The position numbers and the translations under genes were made by a program. Of a DNA stretch of 64,000 bases, positions 43,833-55,075 are shown one piece after another. The stretch spans positions 2,046,001 to 2,110,000 of the forward strand of contig NC_018217.1 in NCBI RefSeq assembly GCF_000219625.1. Direction: 5' to 3'. The DNA is from Zymoseptoria tritici IPO323 (taxonomy: Eukaryota; Ascomycota; Dothideomycetes; Mycosphaerellales; Mycosphaerellaceae). Numbering within the stretch: the first letter of the stretch is position 1; each line of letters begins with the position of its first letter. The notes beneath the pieces were generated by a model, which searched no databases, was not told where the DNA came from, and worked only from the letters and a program-made list of their open reading frames with translations.

Positions 43833-45620
43833 ATGAAGTCCAACACCTACCTCAATTCGTGCGTCGAGCAGGCCGCCAAGTCGCCTCTCCACTACCGCCA
43901 CGGCGCCATCGTCGTCCGCGGTGGCAAGATCATCGGCCAGGGCTACAACTGTTACCGCCCAGGCTTCGACGGAGGCTCACTCAAGAGCGGTCGCATCGCC
44001 AACAAGCACCTCGACGGCGACGCCATAGCTGCCTTGAAGACGAAGCTGAAGAAGAAGGACAAGGACCATCCACAGTCTCAGCAGGACGCAGGTGGCAACT
44101 TCATTCCATTCGAGGGCATGTCCCGCGGCGGCGGTCCCAACGTCAACACTCCACTCTCCATGCACAGCGAGATGATGGCCATCCACTCCGCCCTCGCCGC
44201 CTCTTCCACCCTGTCCTCCACGGCCTTCTCCCGCGAAAAACCGTGCTTCAAACTACCGCGTGAGGATAAACGTAAATCCCGACTACGTCGCGACGTCCTC
44301 CTCTCCTACGTCGCGGCCATCTGCCAGACCTCGTCAGGCTCAGGCCAGTGGCAGGTTCAAGAGTGCGGTTTTGAAACTGGCCCACATCAACCAGGTCAAG
44401 CTGGAAACTCGCAACTACAACAACGGCAAGGAGGAGGAGGACGAGGACGTGGCGGAGCAGGAGGAGACGGACAGGGCGTTTCAAGCAGGCAAGAGTGGAG
44501 CGAAACATCACTGGAAGAAGGATTGGAAGGGGAAACATGGGAAGAAGAAGTATCAGTACGAGGGTCAGTACGGTCAGTACGGGGCTACGGGACAACATCA
44601 TCACGAACTGGCGTCGCCATCTGCGTCTAAGCCTAGCATGAGCGGGAATGCTTCACGAGGGAATGATGCCATGATAATTGACGACGATGATGATGACAAC
44701 GATGGCACGAAAGAGATGACCACGAAGTCACGAAAAACTGCTCCGAAGACGCCGCGAGTGGCGAGTAAGCATGGGAACTACTACAATCAGGTCAGCATCA
44801 TCTACCCGCGTACACCAGAGCATCAACTAACAATATCCAGCCCGGCATGCGATCAAACACCTCATCCGAACCACCAGCACCACAGCAACACTTCCTCATG
44901 CCCGTCGGCCGAGCAGCAGAACAACGCCACAGCGTCGCGCAACGCAAGAAGAACCCTCGACTCCAGGGCGCAGACCTATACGTGACCCGACTAGGCTGGG
45001 CAGGCAAACCTCAATGCCAACCTCGGAGAAGCACCGGGAAAGCCGCAGCTCGGCGGGAGAAATACCGCTCGACCGCCCTCGAGTCGAATTCAAGCACACC
45101 AGAAGACGACAGTGCCAGCGTGGCCAGCGAGGACACTACCTTGGCAGACAGCATCTCCACGCTGTCCATATCTTCCGCCAGCACGACATCCACCTCTCAA
45201 ACGGCCTCATTGCATGACGAACTCCTCTACCCCAATCCAACGCCCAAGTCCGCTCTACCTACCCCACCGAACTCCTCCTGTGGCCACGCCTCTACCTTTG
45301 ACCCCTCCCAAATCCACGCGTCCCGCCCTTGCTATCGCTGCATATCCTTCATGCACGCTGTCGGCATCAGACGAGTCTTCTGGACCAACGATGCCGGAGA
45401 ATGGGAAGGCGGCAAAGTGGCGGAGTTAGTGGAGGCAATGGATGGAGGATTTGAGGATGGTGGAGAAGGCGGAGGTGGTGGCGGGCTGATGGGAAACGGG
45501 GTTTTTGTTACGAAGCATGAGGTGCTGATGTTGAGACGGATGATGGGTGCGGAGGGTGGCGGTGCTGTTGGAGAGCCGACGAAGAAGAAGGGCAAAGGAG
45601 GAGGGAGGTGGGGGAAGTGA
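43833..45620 (+). CDS. Cytidine/dCMP deaminase-fold protein with large insertion (frame break near 44340)
   Basis: The N-terminus 'SPLHYRHGAIVVRGGKIIGQ' and zinc/proton-shuttle motif 'SMHSEMMAIHSAL' (H111, E113) match the CDA/dCMP deaminase fold. The second zinc motif 'SRPCYRCISFMHAVGIRRV' appears only near the C-terminus (about 45325-45380), after a 350-residue insertion rich in His, Lys, Asp, Ser and Thr. An intron at 44791-44840 is clear (exon ends 'NYYNQ', resumes 'PGMRSN'). The frame carrying 'KRKSRLRRDVLLSYVAAICQ' (to about 44345) and the next one ('RFKSAVLKLAHINQ', from about 44349) overlap with no canonical intron able to join them. This suggests a one-base shift or an unusual splice. 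The substrate (nucleotide, tRNA or DNA cytosine) is not determinable. The ATG at 43833 gives the natural family start. Confidence 0.7.
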
Positions 45621-46186
45621 GGCTGCTTGGCAGGACTCCGTGTACGACTGTTGGGTATGATTGCTATGGTGATTCACACGACTATCGGACATCTTCATGC
45701 TACCTCCGTTCTCCCTACTCGAATGGCACAATCCCAATTCGCCGCGCGGAACTTGTGCGGTGCAAGCTGCGCAGACCGCTGGAGGCTCGTGGTGAGGAAG
45801 CAGGAATGGACCTGTAGAAGTCTACTTTCAGCAATATAGCTCCTCGCTGTTGCTCGAGACGCACCAGACGGAGTGGCTCTGAGTGGCTTGGAGTATGCAG
45901 TCTGGGCGGGAGTATGGAGGGAATGGATATGTGGGTACAGTTGGAAAGCAAGTCTTTGCAAGATTCTGGTTCGACTTGATAACGTGTCTGGTTACGCTCT
46001 CGGACGGGTTCATCTGGCATGTCCTGCTAGGTCCTACTAAGCTGTAAAAAGCCTTTCCCTGCTCAACAGCGTCCGGCGGAATGCTCCACGAATACGTCTT
46101 GACCGCCGCTTGAAGCCCACTGTCTTCAACCATCGGACTCAACCCCACAAACCACACTCACCACTTCCCGTCCACCTCTCTCTCAC
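45621..46186. other. Convergent intergenic region
   Basis: About 570 bp between the stop of the deaminase-like gene and the stop of TYR1. No supported frame or repeat. Confidence 0.5.
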
Positions 46187-47883
46187 TCACTCCCCACCAT
46201 CCCTCTCCCTCAACCCCTCCTCAATCGTCTTGATCATCTCATTCCCCACCCTCCCTGCCTCCTCAAACCGCGGCGCAAAATACCTCTGCACCTTTTCAAA
46301 CTTCTCCCGATATCCCTCCATATTCCCCAGATCCACCCGTTCACTCCAATCCCGGGCGGCGAACGTGAACTCCAAATCATCGGCGCGAAAGGAGGTGTCG
46401 TTGAGGGCGGTGGTAATGCATTCGGACAGGAGGGATGGGTTGCGATAGAGGTACTCTGTTATGCCGAGCCAGAGACGGAAGAGCGGCGTGGAACAGATCA
46501 TGTGGTCGTAGGGGACGATGCCGAGTTTCCACCAGCAGTCGACCATGGCGAGGAGGGAGAGGTGGTTATTCTTCACCTTGATCGGGGGTTTGGTGCCGAG
46601 ACTGAAGCGGTCGAGGAGGTCGTCTTGAAGTAGGAGGTTCTCGCCGTCCTTGCCCGGTGGTGTGTCGCCGAAAACAGCCCTTCGAGCGGTGTGGATGCGA
46701 GTGGTGAATTCCTCACGGTGGTTGCCGAGCATGAGCTTGAAGAGTTCTGTCACGCTCTCGGCGTACTGGCGAATTTGACGTTTCGCAGCGGGATTGAGGA
46801 TCGCGAGACCGGCGTAGACGTGCCATTTGTTGCTGTAGATGCGCATCATCAGGTTGATTTTCACGTTCTCGATGCCGCCGATGTAGCGAGGAATTTCCCA
46901 AGGGAATTGGTTGTTGGCTTGCCAGGCGACGCCCATGGAGAGGAAGGCGGCGTGGGTGACGGCTTGGGTATCGGCGGTGATGCGGTCGTGGTGTTCGGCG
47001 GAGAGGGGCACGAATTTGGACTCGAAGCAGGAGAGGATGCGTTCGACGAGGGCAACGGATTTGGTGGAGGCGCGGTGATTGATGATGACGAGGGGTTGGC
47101 CCTTGGGGTTTACGCCGGGGCCGTGGAGGGAGTGGCAGGAGACGATTTCGATGTCGGAGGGGAGGTGTTTCTCAAAGGCGGCGATCTCGGGGGCTTTGGT
47201 AGAGGTTTGGCCGCCGACGATGGCGCCTTGCTTTGTGGAGGGACCGAATTGACCGACGATGCTATCCATGTTTTTAGCTTCGACAGAGTACATGATCCAG
47301 TCACTACTGCGTGAGACGAGATGGCCATTCTGGAGGATGTGGACGTTTTTCTGAAGGAGAGGAACGTTCAGCTATATTGGATTGATGCTATCTAGATTGT
47401 GAATGATCGTACTCTGCTGGAGAACTCTGCCTGAAGTGTCTCGTATTTGTCTGGCAAGTCGCAAGCGTGTACGCTGAGCATGTGTCAGTGTGGAGAACTT
47501 CTGTGAAGGCAAGTCAGTTGATGTCCCAAACTTGTCGTCAATGCGAATGTGTGTGTTCGGCGTGATTGCGATCAGACAAAAATAATAAGGTAGCTGAGAA
47601 GATATATCATAGACAGTCGCCCGGTCAGAGACGCCAAAACGGAAGTCACTGGTGCCGGACGACCACCACATCGTTCCAAATGCACTCAGAGATCATCATG
47701 CAAGGGTAGTGAGGGAGAGGAGGAGTTGGGTGTGCTTACCATTGGGTGAGGGCACATCTGGGTGATGTCCGCCGGAGATGGCACTCACGTCCAGCCCGCA
47801 TCAGCAATCCTCCGCGCGTACATCTTTCCCATGTCGCCCATGCCGATAATGCCCACGACCGTGTTATTCATCTTGGCGTCCAT
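46187..47883 (-). CDS. TYR1: Prephenate dehydrogenase (NADP+), tyrosine biosynthesis
   Basis: Three exons (47883-47789, 47473-47413, 47350-46187) encode 439 residues. Exon 1 gives the NADP-binding Rossmann start 'VVGIIGMGDMGKMYARRIAD'; exon 2 is only 61 nt ('VHACDLPDKYETLQAEFSS'); exon 3 continues 'KNVHILQNGHLVSRSSDWIM'. The catalytic region includes 'SCHSLHGPGVNPKGQPLVII' with the conserved His of TyrA enzymes. The enzyme oxidatively decarboxylates prephenate to 4-hydroxyphenylpyruvate in the cytosol. The first intron is about 315 nt, long for this genome. The gene is divergent from RPS14 with about 350 bp between start codons. Fungal Tyr1 proteins are typically near this length. Confidence 0.93.
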
Positions 47884-48229
47884 GTTGACGGCGGTGAGTT
47901 AGTGAGAATTCGAGTAAGTGACAAAGCACTAGATCCTGTCAGAGCTCAATCGGCAGGTCCAGCGTTCATTGCCACAAGACAGACTCGGCACAGCTCGAGA
48001 TGTCTTGTCATCAAGCTCAAGTGATGTCGAAGTCGTCGTGGTGATGTTGAAGAGAAGAGGATGAAGTTTGAAGCCGAGAATTTGTGAGGAAGTTCCGACC
48101 GACGCTAATGAACCACGCTAGACGAATCTTGGCGCTGGACCTCGAAATTCGTTTCGCGCACAAATCTGCTTTGGACAAGTCAATCGCCAACTACACAACT
48201 TCACCCAGAACACACCACCCTCAATCACA
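47884..48229. promoter_or_regulatory. Shared divergent promoter region TYR1/RPS14
   Basis: 346 bp separate the two start codons, so both core promoters and 5' UTRs lie here. The stretch before RPS14 is pyrimidine/CA-rich (ending TCAATCACA before ATG), as is common upstream of ribosomal protein genes. No specific site was assigned. Confidence 0.5.
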
Positions 48230-48970
48230 ATGGCACCAAAGAAGAAGGTCGAGCGTGGCGCGACGGAGAACATCTCCCTCGGCCCTCAGGTCCGCGAAGG
48301 TGCGCACAATTCCCCATGCAATGAAAACAGAGCGCAAATGAAGAGCATTCTGACGAACATTTCCTCCTCACAGGCGAGCTCGTCTTCGGCGTCGCCCGCA
48401 TCTTCGCCTCCTTCAACGACACCTTCGTCCACGTCACCGATCTCTCGTACGTTTGAAACCACACCGCAAAAAGAGGACACATACCATACCCAGATCCCCA
48501 AACGCACGAAAGACTGCGCGCTGGAGGGTCTGGTTGGAGGGGTCATCTCTGCGAAGAAATTTGCAATCAAGATGGTTCAATGGCTAACCTGGGTGATTCC
48601 AGTGGCCGCGAAACCATCTCCCGTGTCACCGGTGGAATGAAGGTCAAGGCCGACCGTGACGAGTCCTCTCCATACGCCGCCATGTTGGCTGCTCAGGACG
48701 TCGCGATCCGCTGCAAGGAGTTGGGCATCACTGCTCTTCACGTCAAGATCCGCGCTACCGGAGGTGAGTCTTGAGAATATCATGGATACGGCTGGACTTC
48801 CACTGACATCTCCTCAAGGCAACGGCACCAAGACCCCCGGCCCAGGTGCTCAGTCCGCTCTCCGCGCCCTCGCCCGCTCCGGCATGAAGATCGGCCGCAT
48901 CGAGGATGTCACCCCAACCCCATCCGATTCCACGAGGAGAAAGGGCGGTCGCCGTGGTCGTCGTCTGTGA
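48230..48970 (+). CDS. RPS14: 40S ribosomal protein S14 (uS11)
   Basis: Four exons (48230-48299, 48374-48446, 48603-48763, 48819-48970) encode 151 residues, the normal size. Characteristic segments: '[20 protein letters not shown]', '[20 protein letters not shown]', '[16 protein letters not shown]', '[20 protein letters not shown]' and the basic end '[11 protein letters not shown]'. uS11 binds 18S rRNA at the platform of the small subunit near the mRNA exit. Several introns in such a short gene are typical of fungal ribosomal protein genes. Intron 2 (156 nt) is the longest; no C/D-box snoRNA pattern was seen in it. Confidence 0.96.
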
Positions 48971-49779
48971 GCGACTCGTATTCTTTTACGGGTGTGCTGC
49001 AGTGGTGAACATGGACATGGCATGATGAATGGAAGAGAAGAAGCATTTGCGGGATGTGACACTATCGCGGAGGACGGCAATTATCGCCTGGTCTCCATTG
49101 TGCTGTTAGTCACGAAACGAAGCGATGCGAGATTCTGAACCATTGTTCTTGAGGAGAATTTCATTTCGTTGATGTGTGGATGCGTGATGTGCTCGGATCT
49201 CTCCCAATCCTGTTGCCAATCTCCGCAGCAACCTGTGGAGGTACTTCCTTTGGTGCCATATCTCGTAACGAAAGATTTGCTGCCTCAAAGAATTGTGCTT
49301 GTTCTTTGTCCATATCGTACCTCCATGGCTCAGCTCAAACCGCACCACTCATCTCGCACTCCAGTAGCTCGGCCGGTATCGTGTGAGCTCGAAGGACGAA
49401 AGTTTTGTCGTTGCTTTCATTCCTCCCGAAGACACACACCTTCCTCGAACTGTATTTTCGTTCTCTGGCGCAGATTGCACAGTCCAAGCCCACAGAGTCA
49501 GACACATGCGGTGCAGTTTGAGCGGAATCACGGAGGCACGCCGATTTCATCGTGCCTGAGGCGTCAACAATTGATCTGCCATCTTCTGGCTACATCATCT
49601 TCACAAGTTCCCGTCACTTTCAAACAGCCATCTTCCTTCAACCTCACTTTCCCCTCCACCGACACTTCTCCCACCCCGACAAACACCCATAAATCCGCGC
49701 AACCCTCTGACAAACCCGACCAAACGATCCAAGGAACCACTCATCGATCGCACACCTCATCCTCGCACCCTACACAAAC
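48971..49779. other. Intergenic region RPS14-UBC6
   Basis: About 810 bp. A frame at 49169-49810 (+) overlaps the UBC6 start in another phase and is Pro/Ser/Thr-rich without domain content. The last 150 bp are CA/pyrimidine-rich, probably the UBC6 5' UTR. Confidence 0.5.
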
Positions 49780-50583
49780 ATGGCCACCCGCGCCGCCCAC
49801 AAACGCCTGACCCGCGAATACGCCACCCTCCAAAAATCCCCACCGGAATACATCACCGCCCACCCCTCCGAATCCAACATCCTCGAATGGCACTACATCC
49901 TCACTGGTCCACCGGACACTCCCTACCACAACGGCCAATACTGGGGCACCCTGACTTTCCCACCCGACTACCCCTTTGCACCTCCTGCGATTCGCATGCA
50001 CACACCATCCGGCCGCTTTCGGTGCAGCGAGAGACTATGTTTGAGTATCTCAGACTTCCACCCGAAGAGTTTCAACCCGGCATGGGAGGTAGGCACGATT
50101 TTATTGGGAGTGCTGAGTTTTATGACGGGGGAGGATGTTACGACGGGGAGTGTCACGGCGACGGAGGCAGAGAGGAGGGGGTTGGCGGAGAGGACTAGGT
50201 GGTGGAATAGCACCGGCGGGGGGAGTTGGCAAGCGGAAGGCAAAGCGGGGTCGAATAAAGGCGGGAAGGGCTTCGGTGCGATCAAGGCGGGAGACGGAGG
50301 GAGGAGATTCAGGGAGGAGTGGCCAGAGGTGGACGAGGAGAATTGGAGGTGGATGAGGGAGGTGGGCGTGGATGTGGCGACGGGAAGGAGCGTGAGCAAG
50401 GGAGTGGATGGGACAGTGGAGGAGGAGAAGTCACAGAAAGAGGGTGGTACGGTGGTCGCCGAAAAGAGAGAGGCAGCTGCGATACCGGAAGGATTCCTTG
50501 CCAGGAACAAATTCTACATGATTGGCGGCGCGCTGTTTTTGTATGTGCTGGCGGCGAGGTTGGTGAAGGATCAGCAGCAGTAG
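49780..50583 (+). CDS. UBC6: Tail-anchored ubiquitin-conjugating enzyme E2 (UBC6/UBE2J2 type)
   Basis: Single-exon 267-residue E2. The UBC fold starts 'AHKRLTREYATLQKSPPEYI', with 'LEWHYILTGPPDTPYHNGQY' and 'FPPDYPFAPPAIRMHTPSGR'. The active-site Cys87 lies in 'RLCLSISDFHPKSFNPAW'; the HPN motif of ordinary E2s is replaced as usual in this branch. A variable Gly/Lys-rich linker (about 140-235) leads to a C-terminal membrane anchor ('FYMIGGALFLYVLAARLV', about 245-262). Ubc6 works at the ER membrane in ER-associated degradation with Doa10-type ligases. Length and anchor agree with the family. Confidence 0.95.
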   Translation: MATRAAHKRLTREYATLQKSPPEYITAHPSESNILEWHYILTGPPDTPYHNGQYWGTLTFPPDYPFAPPAIRMHTPSGRFRCSERLCLSISDFHPKSFNPAWEVGTILLGVLSFMTGEDVTTGSVTATEAERRGLAERTRWWNSTGGGSWQAEGKAGSNKGGKGFGAIKAGDGGRRFREEWPEVDEENWRWMREVGVDVATGRSVSKGVDGTVEEEKSQKEGGTVVAEKREAAAIPEGFLARNKFYMIGGALFLYVLAARLVKDQQQ

Positions 50584-51524
50584 AGACGCGTGGCACGGGT
50601 GCGGATTTGTTACATTTAGCGAGGCGTTGGAGCGACGTGGGATATATGATACAGGATTTGGGGCGTGCGCACCAGAGTTCCAAGGACGCTCATCAGCATC
50701 GACTCCACGAACATCGCAGCCGCCGCCGAGAGACTGTACTCGCAGTCACGACACTGGAAGAACGTTGCTGCAGAAGGCTGCGACTACAACGTTCAATACC
50801 TCGATCAATAGGCCTGTTTGCCACGACCGATCGCAACCGACACGTGGACTGGCGCTGGCTTTCGGAGACCACTCGACTAGACAGGAGAATGTGGACAGGG
50901 CCTGACTCGAGACAGCACACCATTCCATCGTCTGAAGATACGACCACCGACATGGTACCAGAGCGGACTAGATACCGCGTATCGATGCCTCCAGGGCCGA
51001 TCAGAGGTGTTTCTAGAGCTACCTCCTCCTCAGTGCGCGCGCTCCTTCCAAAGGTTCGAGGTGCGAGCAAGGCACTCCGGCTTGCGCAAAAGTGCGCTAT
51101 TACAGTACCGACTCAGAAGCAAGAAGGGCTGCACAGGAGATAGATCTAGAGCATCGATCGAATGTAACGGATGCAACGGCCGTGAGAAAGGAAGCTCTTC
51201 GCATCATGTCCGAATGTATGCGTAAGCGAAGATCTCGTTGTCCATATGCCGTCGGCGCACGTCTCTGGTTCGTGCGCAGTAGCCGCACTGTCGTCCCGTG
51301 AGAGTGAAATGAGGAAGAGCTTCCACTAAGCGCAGTCTTGTGAAGTCGCTGACACGTCTCAGCGTCTCTTTAAGGCGCAGATCGGGCGGCTCGTGGTACG
51401 ACAAACGCTGTGCCGCAGGAATATTCTGCTGCCTGTCTGCTTAGTTAGGTACAACGTTCTTTAGTCTCGTCATATGCTCTCTCACCATCAAAACAGCCAC
51501 CACATAACGCATTCGCTATACACG
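50584..51524. other. Intergenic region
   Basis: About 940 bp between UBC6 and the PQ-loop protein, both on the plus strand. Frames such as 50693-51070 (-) show no domain. No repeat seen. Confidence 0.5.
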
Positions 51525-52268
51525 ATGTTAGCACTCTGGTCCGCACTCGATGTTCTCATCCGCTCGTAAGTCGGAATCCACGTCAGCATATCGCACATGG
51601 CTGACCCTTTATTCCTCCAAGTGCGCTCATCGCCCTCAGCGCAGCCTCGTTCCTCCCACAACTGTCCCGCGTCATAGTACGAGGAAACCTGACCGGTATC
51701 TCGTCAGGCAAGATCATCATCGACCAGCTCGTCGCAACCTGTTCCCTGGCCATGGTCATTGTGGCGATGTTCGGGTATCCGCTGGGTGATGATCCGTTGA
51801 GTGCTGCGCAAAGGCTCGATATTGCGCAGTTTGCGGTGGTGTGGATGGGACAAGTTTCCATGTGAGTATTGTCGAGTTCTCTCTTCGTTCGCAGGCCAGC
51901 TGACCGAGGATCAAGATTCTGCCTGTATCTGGCTGTCCCAGCTACTCGGTTTGTTTGCGCTCTACCTTCAAGTCAAAATATTGAAGCAGCGTCGCTCGCC
52001 AGGATCACTCAGCATCAATGGACTCTTGACTCAGACTTTCGTCATTTTTGTGGTCGGTGTCTCTATGGTCTTTAGGGTCAAAGTTCCCGCTCAACGCCCG
52101 CTCCGGCTACTGGAGTGGCTGTTGCTGTGGTATGCCATGGTGGGATTTGCGACTCTCAACAGTCTGATCTTTGCGTTCAGCCAGGGTGCGCTGTGGTGGC
52201 ATGCTCGGAGACAGTTCGTCGAGGCCGAGGTGAGGGAATGCGAGGCTTTGCTGCAGCAAATTGAGTGA
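51525..52268 (+). CDS. PQ-loop-like multi-pass membrane protein
   Basis: Exon 1 (51525-51565) joins exon 2 (51622-51861) in frame: 'LALWSALDVLIRS' then 'ALIALSAASFLPQLSRVIVR' and 'GNLTGISSGKIIIDQLV', a PQ-loop pattern (Pro-Gln in a helix, then a short loop). Exon 3 ends at TGA 52268 and carries a second PQ-like unit, 'LYLQVKILKQRRSPGSLSIN', followed by more membrane helices ('FVIFVVGVSMVF', 'LLLWYAMVGFATLNSLIF'). PQ-loop proteins include cystinosin, Erd2-like and SWEET-type transporters and receptors. The exon 2-3 junction is uncertain: the good donor GTGAGT at 51862 does not give the exon 3 frame; using GTTTCC at 51854 with acceptor GGCCAG does. About 215 residues. It ends about 180 bp before the transposon relic. 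Confidence 0.65.
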
Positions 52269-52449
52269 GAGCTTCCCTTTGAGGTTTGGCATTGAACTCG
52301 TGCGTCTTACGCTGGAGCACGAGCTGGAGACTGCCGACGAATGTGCAGTTTGTAACCTTTGCCGTCCTACAGCGTGTGAACGCATAGGAGTACAGTCGGC
52401 TCCTGCAGCCGCTCGTTCTCCACTTCCACCCTTGTTACGTGCAAGGGCC

Positions 52450-54480
52450 CTTGTTTATTATTTACTAACACGGGCCGCAAAGCGGGAGCAACCGAACTAA
52501 TAAGCGCGTGTTATTTGACCTTATCTTCTGATTACAAAGCAAATTCGGGAAAGACTGGACGGCTAAGAATTCAGCTTAACTTCAAACACTTACAACTCTA
52601 CTAACATTATTACTACTATCTCCAAACTACTCCTAATCGATTCGCCGGCATTAATAGCCCGTATAGCGACCCTTACGAGCGATTACCTTCTCGTACCGCG
52701 ATCTGAACGAGCCCGTTATTCGACTAATCTTAGCCGTAGTTACCGCATCCTACACCTCTTAAATCTGCTGTCTAAGCACTACATTCGACGACGGCAATAG
52801 ATAGTTGTAATTAAGACGCTATTTTAGCAAGGCCCACAGATTCTTAATTAGATTAAGGTCTGGGGAGTTCGCTAGCCATACGTTAAGAGCATAAGGAATT
52901 CCGAGGATATCTAGCTAACTACGGAACGCAGCTGCTTTGTAAACAGCCGCGCTATCAAGGCAGAGCATTAGCAATAGCGTAGCTAGCACTTGCGCATCCT
53001 TAACGTCGTCGTCGCCGTCGCAAGGTGTAGGAGTTCTAGGAGTAGCGGCACGAGCTAGTAAGTGTCTCGGTGAGAATAAGAAGGCCCCCTCGTCGACGAT
53101 CTAGTCGTTGCGTATGCTAGCTGTAGCTTCTTTAGCCTTAGAGTCCACGATCTTACGCCAGAAACGCTGCAGCTCTAGTAATACGTGCTCGGCTATGCCG
53201 GCGGCGGTAATGTTGCCCTATGCTAGCTCCTAGAAAACGATCCTTAACTTCTTAGTGCCGCTAATTAGTCCGAAGACGAACTAGCTCTTAATGCGGCGAT
53301 ATCGTGGCCTAAGGCAGTCCGGATCGAACGCCTTATTAATACGACGAATAACGAGCAGCTTGCTGCTGCCGCCCTTGCTAAAGGCGGCTCTATTACTAAA
53401 TAAGAAGGTGCGGCTATTGTCGAGATAATCTAAGTACTACTAGCCAAACTAAGGTCTTAAGTCGAGGCTATTAGCGTTAAGGAACGGTGCTCGGCGAGCT
53501 ACACGCTTCCAGTATCTACGCTTATTAAGCCGTCGTCGAATAGTGTTAACAGAGCATGCCAGCTCGAGCCTCTCTTTAATCTGTTAGTAGGTTGCTCGAC
53601 GTCCTTCTACGCCGCTAGTAACATATTCGATAATCCTGTTAGCTATAGGGGTGCCAAACTGACGTAGTCTATAAAGGAGGTAACGAGCACCGGCTAGTGT
53701 AGCTGCCTCGGCGGCGACGGTTTAAACGGTAGTGTATAGCTTACTAAGAGCAGCTGCATCTTGTTAGCTGTTGTATTACCCTTACACCCTTTATAGGCAC
53801 TTACCGGCAATGCGATGCAACGTCTAGCTAGCCACGCGTTTAAGGGTCTTAATCCTCGTACGAATAGCGTACGGAAGGATGCTACGACCGCGCGGCTCGT
53901 CTACTACCTCCGGCTCGAAGAACGAACGCGGCTAAGGAGTTACTAGCTCTGTATCCGGAGCTGGCTATAGCAGTATGCGTAGACCGACTATGCTATTAGC
54001 AAGCACTAGACGGTAACTAACAACACGACGAGGTAGTAGAAGGGGGTAGACGGCCGGTGCGAAGGCGTCGGAGCTGCTGCTAGAGCTTGCGAACGAGCGG
54101 TTTGGATTAACGTACGGCATAGTAACAACGAAGACAATAGAAGGGATAGATATACTGCTTTACACTAATTCTGCGCCCTATATATATGCTAGCTGCCCTT
54201 ACGCTATCGCCCTTAGCTCGACAGCGTAGTAGAGCTGAATCTCCGTGATCTCCGTAGAAGCGCTATTAAAACTAACAGCTCTACTACAACAGCAGCGAAT
54301 TCGCCCTTTATATAACAGATTACACACGCTAGTAAATAGCGACATGAAGCTATTAAGCTATACAACAGCTACTGCACACTAAGGTAAGGTAAATGCTATC
54401 GCTCTGCGCACCGACCTTCCGATATCTAGTATGTTAGTAATTACTGCAGAAGCGAGTGTTTAAGAGCCTTGCAACCGCTT
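52450..54480 (-). mobile_element. RIP-degraded Tc1/mariner-family DNA transposon
   Basis: A TpA-rich block unlike its flanks. The minus strand retains order and motifs of a Tc1/mariner transposase. A helix-turn-helix segment near 53440-53600 reads 'TIRRRLNKRRYWKRVARR'. A DDE region near 53090-53130 reads 'IVDEGAFLFSPRHLLARA'. The last catalytic segment near 52810-52900 reads 'VWLANSPDLNLIKNLWALLK', the diagnostic SPDLNPIENLW-type motif. In-frame stops interrupt all three parts, so no active transposase is encoded. The pattern (C to T changes, TAG/TAA gains) fits RIP. Element ends are approximate; terminal repeats were not resolved. Confidence 0.8.
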
Positions 54481-54488
54481 AACCGAGC

Positions 54489-54548
54489 TATGGCACTATG
54501 CCGGCGACTATAGCACTATGCCGGCGACCATGGCACTATGCCGGTCAA
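54489..54548. repeat. Three 20-bp tandem repeats
   Basis: Unit TATGGCACTATGCCGGCGAC at 54489-54508, then copies at 54509-54528 (one change) and 54529-54548 (last bases diverged). GGCAcTATGCC within each unit is nearly palindromic. They lie directly beside the right end of the transposon relic. Sequence 54549-54920 beyond is unassigned and may be another repeat. Confidence 0.8.
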
Positions 54549-54920
54549 TTATAACACCCTTGCAGCCCTCACAAGCGACAACATGACCACCAATCGATTC
54601 GACAACGAGCCCTTGCAACAGCGACCAAAGGAGGTTAGTAACGAGCGGCTGTGGCAATGGACTGTAGCCACCGCTCCTTGCAATGTCAAGGGTATACCAA
54701 GGGCTCGAATCACTCGATTGGTCTGCTTCCTTGTTAACAGGCCACGTAACCTTAGACAAGGCTGGAACGGTGGCTACTCCGATGCGTACACATGCTGTAA
54801 GGCTGGACAAGGATGGCGACGTAAGCATCCCAGCCCCCAAATGTCTTGGGGGAGTACAGTCGGAAAGAACACTCGAATTGCGGGCGAACTTCAACTTTGC
54901 AGCGCGAACTTCGACTTCCT

Positions 54921-55075
54921 AATAGTTTTGCTAACCTTTTAAACGAGCCTATGCCTCACGCGCTCGGGTATCGTACGCCCGTCGCTGTCCTCGCAAGCTC
55001 GGGCTCCTTAGTACTCACTTCCCTCGTTGCGTCCGCTCGCCACCTCGCGAAGTCCGCAACTTCGGCTCGTATCCG
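54921..55075 (-). repeat. Second copy of the inverted-repeat element core
   Basis: From AATAGTTTTGCTAACC onward this stretch matches the complement of about 32379-32226 with few differences over about 155 bp, including the GCTCGGGTATCGTACGCCCG block. The terminal inverted repeats found at 32160-32452 are missing here, so this is a truncated copy, or both are fragments of a larger repeat family. Confidence 0.75.

Noticed and set aside
48447..48602. Possible snoRNA in the long RPS14 intron 2
   Set aside because: No RUGAUGA/CUGA box pair or H/ACA signature could be seen.
50319..51143. 274-codon plus-strand frame downstream of UBC6
   Set aside because: It starts inside UBC6 in another frame and has no recognisable content after the UBC6 stop.
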